Below, one piece after another: positions 1 through 7,602 of a DNA stretch of 64,000 nucleotides. This DNA comes from Sphingomonas adhaesiva (GTDB lineage: Bacteria; Pseudomonadota; Alphaproteobacteria; Sphingomonadales; Sphingomonadaceae), in the NCBI RefSeq assembly GCF_002374855.1, contig NZ_NWVC01000007.1, positions 1-64,000 on the forward strand, read 5' to 3'. Made by a program: the position numbers and the translations under genes. How positions within the stretch are numbered: the first letter of the stretch is position 1; each line of letters opens with the position of its first letter. A model generated the notes under the pieces. The model did not search any database and was not told where the DNA came from. It saw only the letters and a program-made list of their open reading frames with translations.

Positions 1-103
1 CTCAATGACGAGGCACCCGCCACCATCCAGACCATCACCGAACGCTTGCGAGACCGTGCTCAGGCGGTCAGCGAAGCGGCTGAGAATGGTGCCACGGCTG
101 ATT

Positions 104-120
104 TCCCTTCGCCCGCTCCA
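104..120 (+). other. Putative att core copy: 3' end of tRNA-Gly in inverted orientation
   Basis: These 17 bases repeat the 3' end of the tRNA-Gly gene at 1845-1861 but lie on the opposite strand. The sequence to the left does not continue the T-loop, so this is not a second tRNA. Integrative elements that use tRNA 3' ends normally leave direct repeats; here the copy is inverted. Calling it an attachment site is inference from its position beside a tyrosine integrase. Confidence 0.5.
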
Positions 121-264
121 GCGACTTCCAAATCATTGGAAGTCCTCGCAAAACCGTCGAAACGACGGTCCAGCACCACGATCGTCTCCACTGAGCGTCT
201 ACACAATGACGCCGGTCGCAGTGCCTCAAGCCCTCGTAAATGCTCGGGAAATCGTCGTCAGGTC
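104..264. repeat. Left arm of 161-bp perfect inverted repeat
   Basis: Bases 104-264 are the exact reverse complement of 1701-1861; I compared the two stretches base by base and found no mismatch. Bases 104-120 equal the last 17 nt of the tRNA-Gly(GCC), including CCA, and the remaining 144 bp equal the DNA just past the tRNA 3' end. The similarity stops abruptly at both edges. The integrase stop codon lies inside this arm (258-260). Confidence 0.95.
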
Positions 265-1829
265 TCACGGCGCGACCCGATCACCGCAAGGTGGTCGAGG
301 TTGAGCGCCGGGAACCGGACAGCGTTCAGCGCCTCAGCCAACGCCTTCGGTTGATACCCACTCCCATAGTTGTCGGCGACTGCGGTGCCCTTGCCATCAG
401 TCGTCCACCCGCCGAGCAGCAGCGCGATATCACGATCAATCTTCGCCTCACGCAACCCATCGCGGAAGTTGTGGCGAAATGAGTGGAAGCAGGTGAGGGG
501 AGCGGCTGCACCGGCGTTTTCGAGAAAGCGCGAAAACCACCGCGATATGGCCGTAGAGCGGTAGCCCAGATGCCCGAATGGAAGCTCAGGGAACAGGTTC
601 GTTTCACCGCATAGCCGCTGAGATTCAGCGAACACCAAAAATCCGCACCGGATCAGTTCGTCGTGAACCGGCACGCTACGCTCGCTGGCGTTCGTCTTCA
701 CGCGCTTCTCGTCGCCAGTCTGGCTGAGCCCGGAAGCCACGCGGAAGCACGGGATGCCGTCGATCGCTCGAATGTCGGAAACCTCAAGCTGACAAATCTC
801 ATTGAGGCGCAGGCCGCTGAACAGCGCGATCAACGGCACCCAAAATCGAGCGCGTCGAGGGCGCTGATCGCCGGGGACGGCGTAGCCGTTCGCGTCGTCT
901 CGACACCCGGTGTAAATCGGCGCGTCGAAGATGCGGCGAAGCTGTTCGATCGAGAACGGGTTGCGCTTGTCGCGCTTCTTCACAGGGTCGCGGAGCTTCA
1001 GCCCTTTGAGCGGATTGCGATCGAGGTAGCCCTCGTTCATCGCCCAGTTCATCACACCGCCGAACCGATTGATGTAGGCGTTCAGATTCGCGGTGCTGAT
1101 TACGCGGCGCTCACCCTTCTCCTTGGCGGCAGCGATCACCTCAGTGATCGTCAGGTCTGGGAAGCGCTGATGCGCGCTCTTCGGCATCTCGCGTAGGAGG
1201 GCAACGAAATCGCGACAGCCTTCGCGGGTGATCTCGGCGAGCGGAGTGCCCTCGCCAAATACCTCAATGACCCATTTCCGAGTCGTGGCATGGGCGATCT
1301 GCGTGCGCTTGCTCCATTGATGTTTCGGGTCGGCGATGAAGCGATCGTAGACATCGCCAATGGTGCGAGTGTTTGATGGCGAGGGTGGCGCTGGCGGCTG
1401 CGGATCAGCCGGAACCAGCGGGGTCGAGCGCGATGGATCGCTAACCGGCGTGGCGAGCAGCACGGGATCGATGACGCTCCCGGTCGAGCAACGCACCTTC
1501 TCGAACTCTGCTTCGACATCAGCGGCGACCCGATGGATGCGCCGGAGCGCCATCCCATAACTGTCAGTGTCCAGAGACCGCCAGATTTCAGATTGCGCCA
1601 TTACCGTCACGAGGTCGGTCGGCACCCGTCGTCGGTAATGGAAGATGCCACGCTTCGAGCAGAGCCCAATCGGTCGATTGTGGAGACGCCTTGTGTAGAC
1701 GACCTGACGACGATTTCCCGAGCATTTACGAGGGCTTGAGGCACTGCGACCGGCGTCATTGTGTAGACGCTCAGTGGAGACGATCGTGGTGCTGGACCGT
1801 CGTTTCGACGGTTTTGCGAGGACTTCCAA
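258..1829 (-). CDS. Tyrosine-type site-specific integrase
   Basis: Phage/island integrase of the tyrosine recombinase family, which cuts and rejoins DNA at att sites. The N-terminal part has the RRRVP motif common in phage-type integrases. The middle part resembles the core-binding domain, and the C-terminal half carries the catalytic set: Arg in SGLRLNEICQL, the HSFRH box, and the nucleophile Tyr in DNYGSGY. It is the first gene past the tRNA-Gly 3' end, reading away from it, as is usual for tRNA-integrated elements. The start is unclear: the frame is open back into the tRNA (TTG at 1889), no ATG or GTG precedes RRRVP, and I chose the TTG at 1829 inside the right repeat arm. The last codons run into the left repeat arm. 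The gene therefore fills the space between the two arms. Function is secure; start and activity are not. Confidence 0.85.
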   Translation of the reverse strand: MEVLAKPSKRRSSTTIVSTERLHNDAGRSASSPRKCSGNRRQVVYTRRLHNRPIGLCSKRGIFHYRRRVPTDLVTVMAQSEIWRSLDTDSYGMALRRIHRVAADVEAEFEKVRCSTGSVIDPVLLATPVSDPSRSTPLVPADPQPPAPPSPSNTRTIGDVYDRFIADPKHQWSKRTQIAHATTRKWVIEVFGEGTPLAEITREGCRDFVALLREMPKSAHQRFPDLTITEVIAAAKEKGERRVISTANLNAYINRFGGVMNWAMNEGYLDRNPLKGLKLRDPVKKRDKRNPFSIEQLRRIFDAPIYTGCRDDANGYAVPGDQRPRRARFWVPLIALFSGLRLNEICQLEVSDIRAIDGIPCFRVASGLSQTGDEKRVKTNASERSVPVHDELIRCGFLVFAESQRLCGETNLFPELPFGHLGYRSTAISRWFSRFLENAGAAAPLTCFHSFRHNFRDGLREAKIDRDIALLLGGWTTDGKGTAVADNYGSGYQPKALAEALNAVRFPALNLDHLAVIGSRRET

Positions 1830-1861
1830 TGATTTGGAAGTCGCTGGAGCGGGCGAAGGGA
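1701..1861. repeat. Right arm of 161-bp perfect inverted repeat
   Basis: Exact inverted copy of 104-264. It begins within the 5' part of the integrase reading frame and ends 17 nt inside the tRNA-Gly gene. Recombination between the arms, by the integrase at the tRNA-derived core or by homologous recombination, would invert the 1.4-kb integrase segment (265-1700). Confidence 0.95.
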
Positions 1862-1919
1862 TTCGAACCCTCGACCCCAACCTTGGCAAGGTTGTGCTCT
1901 ACCCCTGAGCTACGCCCGC
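1845..1919 (-). tRNA. tRNA-Gly (anticodon GCC)
   Basis: Read on the minus strand, the 75 nt fold as a standard tRNA. The acceptor stem is GCGGGCG with CGCCCGC, the D-arm has GCTC/GAGC, and the anticodon stem CAACC/GGTTG holds the loop TTGCCAA with anticodon GCC. The T-arm is GAGGG TTCGAAT CCCTT. The CCA end is encoded. The last 17 nt are part of the inverted repeat and serve as the probable integration target of the adjacent integrase. Confidence 0.96.
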
Positions 1920-2079
1920 TCTGGCGCCGTGGGCCGAAAGCGGACGCTTCGGCCGGGTGAGGCGGCGCCACTAGCACCCACCCCCATGGGCCGCAACCCC
2001 CCTGTTGCCTGCGTTACACTTTTTTTCCCGCCACGGGTGCGACGTTGACCGCGCCGGCCCGCGACTCTACCCCACCGCC

Positions 2080-2790
2080 ATGACCGCCCCCACGATTTTG
2101 CTCGTCGAGGACGATCCGTCGCTGCGGATGCTGACGGCGCGGGCGTTGCAGGAAAACGGTTTTTCGGTGCGCCCGGCCTCCGCCGCGCCGGAAATGTGGC
2201 TGGCGCTCGATTCGGGGCCGGTCGACCTCGTGCTGCTCGACATCATGCTGCCGGGCACCAGCGGGATCGACCTGTGCCGGTCGCTCCGCCAGAAAAGCGA
2301 CGTGCCGATCATCTTCATGTCGGCGCGCGCGAGTGAGACGGACCGCGTCGTCGGGCTGGAACTGGGCGCGGACGATTACATCGCCAAGCCGTTCGGAACG
2401 CGCGAGTTGGTGGCGCGGGTGCGCGCGGTGCTGCGCCGCCCGGCGCTGGACCGGCGCGCGGGCGCCAGCGACCAGGGGATGCTGACGTTCGACGGCTGGA
2501 CGGTGAACCTGCCGCGCCGCGAATTGACCAGCCCGACCGGCGCGATCGTCGACCTGACGGGCGCGGAGTTCGACCTGCTGGTGGTGCTGGCCGATCATGC
2601 GCAGCGCGTGATCGCGCGCGAGCGGCTGATCGAGCTGTCGCGCACACGGCTGGGCGACAGTTCGGACCGGTCGATCGACGTGCTGGTCAGCCGCTTGCGC
2701 CGCAAGCTGGGCAGCGCCGGCGCGCCCGCGCCGATCGTCACCGTGCGCGGCGTCGGCTATATGCTCAACGCGCCGGTGGAGCGCCGTTGA
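2080..2790 (+). CDS. OmpR-family two-component response regulator
   Basis: DNA-binding response regulator of 236 aa. The receiver domain (about 1-118) has the acidic pair D11/D12, the phosphoacceptor D54 in VLLDIMLPG, S81 and the conserved K103 in IAKPFG. The C-terminal half is an OmpR/PhoB winged helix, ending in the typical VRGVGYML strand. I chose the ATG at 2080 because it places the receiver domain four residues in; the frame is open upstream. The stop overlaps the start of the kinase gene by 4 bp, so the two are translationally coupled. Its targets are unknown; the next genes downstream are a carbonic anhydrase and a SulP transporter. Confidence 0.95.
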   Translation: MTAPTILLVEDDPSLRMLTARALQENGFSVRPASAAPEMWLALDSGPVDLVLLDIMLPGTSGIDLCRSLRQKSDVPIIFMSARASETDRVVGLELGADDYIAKPFGTRELVARVRAVLRRPALDRRAGASDQGMLTFDGWTVNLPRRELTSPTGAIVDLTGAEFDLLVVLADHAQRVIARERLIELSRTRLGDSSDRSIDVLVSRLRRKLGSAGAPAPIVTVRGVGYMLNAPVERR

Positions 2791-4118
2791 CCTTCCTGCG
2801 CCGGCCCGCGATCGGGCTGCTGGGGCAGGTCGTCGCCATCCTGCTGCTCACGCTCATCATCGAATTCGGCGCCAGTACCCTGCTGTACGAGCGCGCCAGC
2901 CGGTTCGCGGTGCGCGACGACGAGGCGCACCGGCTGGCCGAACATCTGGTCATCAGCCGCCGCCTGCTGGACGAGCGCCGGCCCGAACAGCGGCCCGGCA
3001 TGGCGCAGGAGCTGACCACCGACCGCTACGCGCTGCAATGGACCGGATCGTTGCCGCCGCCCGGGCGGTTCGCGCCGACGCTGGACGAAACGCGCCGCCA
3101 GATCGTCGAATGGGAACCGTCGTTGCGCGGGTCGGACCTGCGGGTGCAGTTGCAATCGCCCGGGCGCAGTTCCGTCGTCACCGGCGGGTTGCGGCTGGCG
3201 GACGGCAGCTGGCTGCATTTCCGCACGCTGGAGCCGGTGGCGCAGATCAACCTGGCGTTCGAGCGGATCGCGCTGGCGATGGTGCCGGCGATCGCGCTGA
3301 TGCTGCTGGGGGGATTGCTGCTGCGGCGCGTGCTGTTGCCGCTCAGGCGGCTGGCGGCGGCGGCGGACGAGGTCGGGCATGGCGATGTCGTGCCGGTGGC
3401 GGAGGACGGGCCGGGCGAGGTGCGCCGCGTGATCGTCGCGTTCAACCGGATGCAGGATCGCATCCAGGCGCTGATCGCGGGGCGGACGCAGGCGCTGGCG
3501 GCGGTCGGCCACGACCTGCGCACGCCCCTGGCGCGGCTGCACCTGCGGATCGAGGCGCTGGACCAGGACGAGCTGCGCGCGGCGATCGCGCGCGACGTGG
3601 AGGAGATGGAGGGGATGATAACCTCGCTCCTCGCCTTCCTGGGCGGCGATGCCGATCCCGAGGCGCCCGCCGCGGTCGACCTGGCGGTGCTGTGCGCGAC
3701 GATCGCCGACGATGCGCAGGATCGCGGGCGCGACGCGGACTATCGCGGGCCGGACCATTTCGAATGGCGCGTGCGGCGGCTGGGGTTCAAGCGCGCTCTG
3801 GTCAACCTGGTCGACAATGCGCTGCACTACGGCGATCGCGCGACCATCGCGCTGCTACCCGGCGGTGAGACGGTGACGATCCGCGTCGAGGACGACGGCC
3901 CCGGCATCCCCGACGACGAATTGGAACATGTGCTGGAACCGTTTGTGCGGCTGGACCCGGCGCGCGGGCGCGACACGCCGGGGTTCGGGCTGGGCCTGCC
4001 GATCGTCCAGCTGGCGGTCGCGCTGGAGGGGGGCACGCTGTCGCTGGCGAACCGCGCGCAGGGCGGGCTGCGCGCGGAAATCACCCTGCCGCATACCGGG
4101 CGCGTCCAGCATCTGTGA
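2787..4118 (+). CDS. Sensor histidine kinase
   Basis: Membrane histidine kinase of 443 aa, partner of the preceding regulator. Two membrane segments (about 10-30 and 160-180) bracket a periplasmic sensor region. They are followed by a HAMP linker, a dimerisation helix with the phospho-accepting H242 in GHDLRTPLARL, and an ATPase domain with NLVDNAL (N box), DDGPGIP (G1) and GFGLGLPIV (G2). The start is a TTG at 2787 that overlaps the regulator stop by 4 bp. The general layout resembles EnvZ/RstB-type kinases; the signal cannot be told from sequence. Confidence 0.94.
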   Translation: MTFLRRPAIGLLGQVVAILLLTLIIEFGASTLLYERASRFAVRDDEAHRLAEHLVISRRLLDERRPEQRPGMAQELTTDRYALQWTGSLPPPGRFAPTLDETRRQIVEWEPSLRGSDLRVQLQSPGRSSVVTGGLRLADGSWLHFRTLEPVAQINLAFERIALAMVPAIALMLLGGLLLRRVLLPLRRLAAAADEVGHGDVVPVAEDGPGEVRRVIVAFNRMQDRIQALIAGRTQALAAVGHDLRTPLARLHLRIEALDQDELRAAIARDVEEMEGMITSLLAFLGGDADPEAPAAVDLAVLCATIADDAQDRGRDADYRGPDHFEWRVRRLGFKRALVNLVDNALHYGDRATIALLPGGETVTIRVEDDGPGIPDDELEHVLEPFVRLDPARGRDTPGFGLGLPIVQLAVALEGGTLSLANRAQGGLRAEITLPHTGRVQHL

Positions 4119-4219
4119 CCCCGATCGTGCCGGGCGGGAAACGAAACAACACAAACCCGCCGGACGTCAGCAAATGGCGGCCGTTAACGACTGGACGGTT
4201 CATCACAGGAGTGATCGCC

Positions 4220-4912
4220 GTGAACGACGTCCTCGGCCGGGTCTTCAGTTTCGAGAAGCAGGTCTACCCCAACGCGCGCGATCTCTATTCGCGTCTCGCC
4301 ACCCATGGGCAAAGCCCCAAGGTGCTGATCGTCAGCTGCTCCGATTCGCGCGTCGTGCCCGAACATATCATGCAGGCCGAGCCGGGCGACCTGTTCGTGT
4401 GCCGCAACGCCGGGAACATCGTGCCGTCGTACGGGACGATGAACGGCGGCGTGATCTCGACGGTCGAATATGCGGTCGCGGCGCTGGGCGTCACCGACAT
4501 CGTGGTGTGCGGCCATTCGGACTGCGGCGCGATGAAGGCGCTGATGAACCCTGAGATGGTCGCCAGCATGCCCAATGTCGCCAGCTGGCTGCGCCACAGC
4601 CATGCGGCGTGCGAGGTGGTGAAGACCTCCTACCCCGATCTCGACGATCAGGCGGCGGTGCGTGCCGCCAGCCTGGAGAATGTCGTGGTGCAGCTGGCGC
4701 ATCTGCGCACCCACCCGGCGGTGGCGGCGAAGATCGCGCGCGGCGACCTGTCGCTGCACGGCTGGTTCGTCGACATCCACGAAGGCAATATCCTGGCGGT
4801 GGACGGCACCACCGGGCGTTTCGCCCCGGCGCGCGCCGACCGGCCGCTGCCGGTCTATCTGGCCGCGTCGCAGCGGCTGGCCGCCGACTTCATCGCCGAG
4901 GCGGCGGAGTGA
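4220..4912 (+). CDS. Beta-class carbonic anhydrase
   Basis: Zinc enzyme that interconverts CO2 and bicarbonate in the cytoplasm; 230 aa. The ligand motifs are complete: C40 with D42/R44 in SCSDSR, and H99 and C102 in GHSDCGAM. I chose the GTG at 4220 because an AGGAG Shine-Dalgarno sequence sits 8 nt upstream and the family begins at this point; the frame is open back to 4115. The stop overlaps the ATG of a SulP transporter by one base (TGATG). SulP proteins paired with carbonic anhydrases commonly handle bicarbonate, which suggests a joint role in inorganic-carbon supply. Confidence 0.95.
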   Translation: MNDVLGRVFSFEKQVYPNARDLYSRLATHGQSPKVLIVSCSDSRVVPEHIMQAEPGDLFVCRNAGNIVPSYGTMNGGVISTVEYAVAALGVTDIVVCGHSDCGAMKALMNPEMVASMPNVASWLRHSHAACEVVKTSYPDLDDQAAVRAASLENVVVQLAHLRTHPAVAAKIARGDLSLHGWFVDIHEGNILAVDGTTGRFAPARADRPLPVYLAASQRLAADFIAEAAE

Positions 4913-6489
4913 TGGCCAGCATCGCACCCCAGGCCGCTCCCGCCGCCGCCGATCCCGGCCGTCCCGGCGTCTCCGTTCCCAGCGTCAAATTCCTCGGCCG
5001 TGACCTCACCGCCTCGATCGTCGTCTTCCTGGTCGCCATGCCGTTGTGCATGGGGATCGCCATCGCCTCCGGCGTGCCCGCCGAAAAGGGGCTGATCACC
5101 GGTATCATCGGCGGGATCGTCGTCGGCGCGCTGGCCGGATCGCCACTGCAGGTCAGCGGCCCGGCCGCCGGGCTGGCGGTGATCGTCTACGAACTGGTGC
5201 GCGACCAGGGGCTGAGCGCGCTCGGCCCGATCCTGGTGCTGGCGGGGCTGGTGCAGGTCGCGGCCGGCGTGTTCCGGCTGGGCGGCTGGTTCAAGGCGAT
5301 CTCGCCCGCGGTCGTCCACGGGATGCTCGCGGGGATCGGCGTGCTGATCGTCGTCGGGCAGTTCCACGTCCTGTTCGATCACCGCCCGCTGCCCAGCGGG
5401 TTGCAGAACCTGGCGGCGATGCCCGGCCGGATGCTGGGCCTGTCGGCGACCAACTGGCAGGCGACCGAATTCGCCTTCGCGATCGCGCTGGTCACGATCG
5501 CGGCGATGCTGGGGTGGGAGAAGTTCCGCCCCGCCGCGCTGCGGCTGATGCCGGGCGCGCTGGTCGGCGTCGTCGCGGGCACGCTGCTGTCGCTGGTGCT
5601 GGGCGTCGATATCGCGCGCGTCACCGTGCCCGATTCGATCGTCGGCGCGATCACCCCGCCGACCGCCGAATCGTTCGCGCGCTGGCTCGACCCGGCGATC
5701 CTGGCGTCGGCGGTGGCGATCGCGTTCATCGCCTCGGCCGAGACGTTGCTGTCCGCCGCGGCGGTCGACAAGATGCATGACGGCGTGCGCACCGACTATA
5801 ACAAGGAATTGCGCGCGCAGGGCATCGGCAACCTGTTGTGCGGGTTCGCCGGGTCGCTGCCGATGACCGGGGTGATCGTGCGCAGTTCCGCCAACGTGCA
5901 GGCGGGCGCGATCACGCGGCTGTCGGCGATCCTGCACGGCGTGTGGATCCTGGCGTTCGTCGCAGCGCTGCCGTTCGTGCTGACGCAGATCCCGATGGCG
6001 GCGCTGGGCGCGATCCTGGTGGTGACGGGCTGGCGGCTGGTCAGCCTGAAGCATGCCACGCACCTGTTCCGCGACTATGGCGTGCTGCCGGTGGTCATCT
6101 GGGGCGCGACGCTGGCGATGGTGGTGGCGACCGACCTGCTGACCGGCGTGCTGGTCGGCATCGGCCTGACCATGCTGGAACTGGTGCCGCACCTGCGCCG
6201 CCTGCGGCTCAGGGTGTTCGAGGCGAGCGAGGGCGATGCCCATTCGATCACGCTGGACGGCACCGCCACGTTCGTGACGCTGCCCAAGCTGAGCGACACG
6301 CTGGACCGCGTGCCGCACGGTACGCCGGTGCGCATCGACGCCTCGCGGCTCGATGCGGTCGATCACACCAGCGCGGAGATGCTGCGCGACTGGTTCCAGC
6401 GCCGCCGCGCGTCGGGAACGCGGGTGGAGATCACCGGGGCGCGTGGCAGGATCGCCACACTCGCCGAGGGAACCCGCGATCAGAAATAG
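4912..6489 (+). CDS. SulP-family anion transporter with STAS domain (probable bicarbonate transporter)
   Basis: Inner-membrane transporter of 525 aa. An N-terminal set of hydrophobic helices includes the family signature VSGPAAGLAVIV. A soluble C-terminal STAS domain (about 430-525) ends with RIDASRLDAVDHTSAEML, the usual STAS strand-helix pattern. The ATG at 4912 overlaps the carbonic anhydrase stop by one base, so the pair is coupled. SulP members carry sulfate, bicarbonate or dicarboxylates. Bicarbonate is favoured here only by the carbonic anhydrase partner. Confidence 0.9.
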   Translation: MASIAPQAAPAAADPGRPGVSVPSVKFLGRDLTASIVVFLVAMPLCMGIAIASGVPAEKGLITGIIGGIVVGALAGSPLQVSGPAAGLAVIVYELVRDQGLSALGPILVLAGLVQVAAGVFRLGGWFKAISPAVVHGMLAGIGVLIVVGQFHVLFDHRPLPSGLQNLAAMPGRMLGLSATNWQATEFAFAIALVTIAAMLGWEKFRPAALRLMPGALVGVVAGTLLSLVLGVDIARVTVPDSIVGAITPPTAESFARWLDPAILASAVAIAFIASAETLLSAAAVDKMHDGVRTDYNKELRAQGIGNLLCGFAGSLPMTGVIVRSSANVQAGAITRLSAILHGVWILAFVAALPFVLTQIPMAALGAILVVTGWRLVSLKHATHLFRDYGVLPVVIWGATLAMVVATDLLTGVLVGIGLTMLELVPHLRRLRLRVFEASEGDAHSITLDGTATFVTLPKLSDTLDRVPHGTPVRIDASRLDAVDHTSAEMLRDWFQRRRASGTRVEITGARGRIATLAEGTRDQK

Positions 6490-6490
6490 T

Positions 6491-6514
6491 TTGACACGGA
6501 ATGGAAACATTTCC
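6491..6514 (+). promoter_or_regulatory. Possible promoter/operator upstream of the porin gene
   Basis: A TTGACA hexamer at 6491-6496 is followed by the inverted repeat GGAAA-CA-TTTCC at 6503-6514. A clear -10 hexamer at 17 bp is not visible, so this may be an operator rather than a standard sigma-70 promoter. Further down, 6562-6578 can fold into a CCCGTC/GACGGG hairpin in the leader. Confidence 0.3.
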
Positions 6515-6634
6515 GAAAGTATTACTGCTTTACGTCGGGAGGGTGGCTTAGCGGCTGCCCTCCCGTCTTCGTGACGGGGGAGAGCGGACGCAGGACACGT
6601 GCAGGAGGAGCCTCTGTCGAAAGGGAGGTTCCAC

Positions 6635-7483
6635 ATGAAATACGCATTCCTTATCCCCGCGGCCCTGCTGGGCCTGTCCGCCGTGCCCGCCGCGGCGCAG
6701 GATACCGCACCGCCCAAGCCGGTGACCGTGTCCGGCTCGGTCGGTCTGGTTAGCGACTATCGCTTCCGCGGCGTATCGCAGTCCGACGAAAACCTGGCGG
6801 TGCAGGGCGGCTTCACGATCGCGCACGAAAGCGGCGTGTACATCGGTACCTGGGGGTCGAACCTGGCCGGCTGGGGCACGTTCGGCGGCGCCAACATGGA
6901 ACTGGACCTGATCGCCGGGTTCAAGCTGCCGGTCGGCGGCGGCACGCTGGACGTCGGCGCGACCTGGTACATGTACCCGGGCGGGTTCGACAACACCGAC
7001 TTCATCGAACCCTACGTCAAGCTGTCGGGCACCGCCGGACCGGTGAACCTGACCGCAGGCGTCGCCTATGCCCCCAAGCAGGAGGCGCTGGGCGCGTGGT
7101 ACACCAACGGCACGTCGGCGGCCGCCGGCGTCTATGACAAGCCCGGCGCGACTGGCGACAACCTGTACGTGTGGGGCGATGCCGCGGCGGCCATCCCCGA
7201 CACCGGGCTGACCGCCAAGGCGCACGTCGGCTATTCGAGCGGCAACAAGGGCCTCGGCCCGTTCGCGACCAGCGTGGCGCCGACCGGCGAATATGCCGAC
7301 TGGCTGCTGGGCGTCGATTACGCCATCCCCACCACGCCGCTGACGCTGGGCGTCGCCTATGTCGACACCAACATCTCCGACCGGGAAGCCGCCTATCTCC
7401 AGCCCAGCTTCAGCAAGGGGCAGGACGGCGTCGGGTCGATCGCCAACGGCAAGGTCGTCGTGTCGCTGACCGCCGCCTTCTGA
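6635..7483 (+). CDS. TorF-family putative porin
   Basis: Secreted outer-membrane protein of 282 aa. It starts with a signal peptide (lysine at 2, hydrophobic core, cleavage near AAAQD), followed by SGSVGLVSDYRFRGVSQSD, which is the hallmark of the family once called Gcw_chp/TIGR02001. The rest alternates short amphipathic strands and turns and ends in Phe, as expected for a beta-barrel. I chose the ATG at 6635 for its GGGAGG ribosome-binding site and signal peptide. The substrate is unknown. The stop codon lies in the first of three 14-bp tandem repeats. Confidence 0.85.
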   Translation: MKYAFLIPAALLGLSAVPAAAQDTAPPKPVTVSGSVGLVSDYRFRGVSQSDENLAVQGGFTIAHESGVYIGTWGSNLAGWGTFGGANMELDLIAGFKLPVGGGTLDVGATWYMYPGGFDNTDFIEPYVKLSGTAGPVNLTAGVAYAPKQEALGAWYTNGTSAAAGVYDKPGATGDNLYVWGDAAAAIPDTGLTAKAHVGYSSGNKGLGPFATSVAPTGEYADWLLGVDYAIPTTPLTLGVAYVDTNISDREAAYLQPSFSKGQDGVGSIANGKVVVSLTAAF

Positions 7484-7518
7484 TCGGCGCCTTCTGATCG
7501 GCCCCTTCTGATCGGGGC
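7477..7518 (+). repeat. Three tandem 14-bp repeats at the porin stop codon
   Basis: The unit CTTCTGATCGG plus three variable bases occurs at 7477-7490, 7491-7504 and 7505-7518. Each copy has a TGA, and because the unit is 14 bp long, the three TGAs (7481, 7495, 7509) fall in three different frames. The first is the true stop of the porin gene. Confidence 0.9.
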
Positions 7519-7536
7519 GATCGCAGAAAAGCGGGC

Positions 7537-7563
7537 GGGGCGGGGGTTTGTATCCCCCGCCCC
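7537..7563. terminator. Hairpin terminator candidate after the porin gene
   Basis: A perfect 10-bp stem (GGGGCGGGGG with CCCCCGCCCC) encloses the loop TTTGTAT. It lies between the porin stop and the next ribosome-binding site. There is no clear T-tract after it, so intrinsic termination is likely but not certain. Confidence 0.5.
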
Positions 7564-7602
7564 GTTCCCACATAAGGGCGCATCACCATTGAGGAGCGCC
7601 CA

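Larger units (their letters stand above)
1..354 (+). pseudogene. 3' end of an interrupted reading frame, truncated by the window edge
   Basis: Frame 1 is open from the first base to a TGA at 352-354. The first 34 or so codons read as a plausible protein tail (ending NGATADF), rich in charged residues. At about base 104 the frame runs into the left arm of the 161-bp inverted repeat, so the rest of the frame is repeat DNA read in the same frame as the start of the integrase reading frame. The likely reading is a host or element gene whose 3' end was cut by the repeat. The product is not recognised and the 5' end lies outside the window. Confidence 0.3.

Noticed and set aside
104..120. Second tRNA-Gly gene
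   Set aside because: Only the last 17 nt match; the sequence to the left does not continue the tRNA. It is an att-like remnant.
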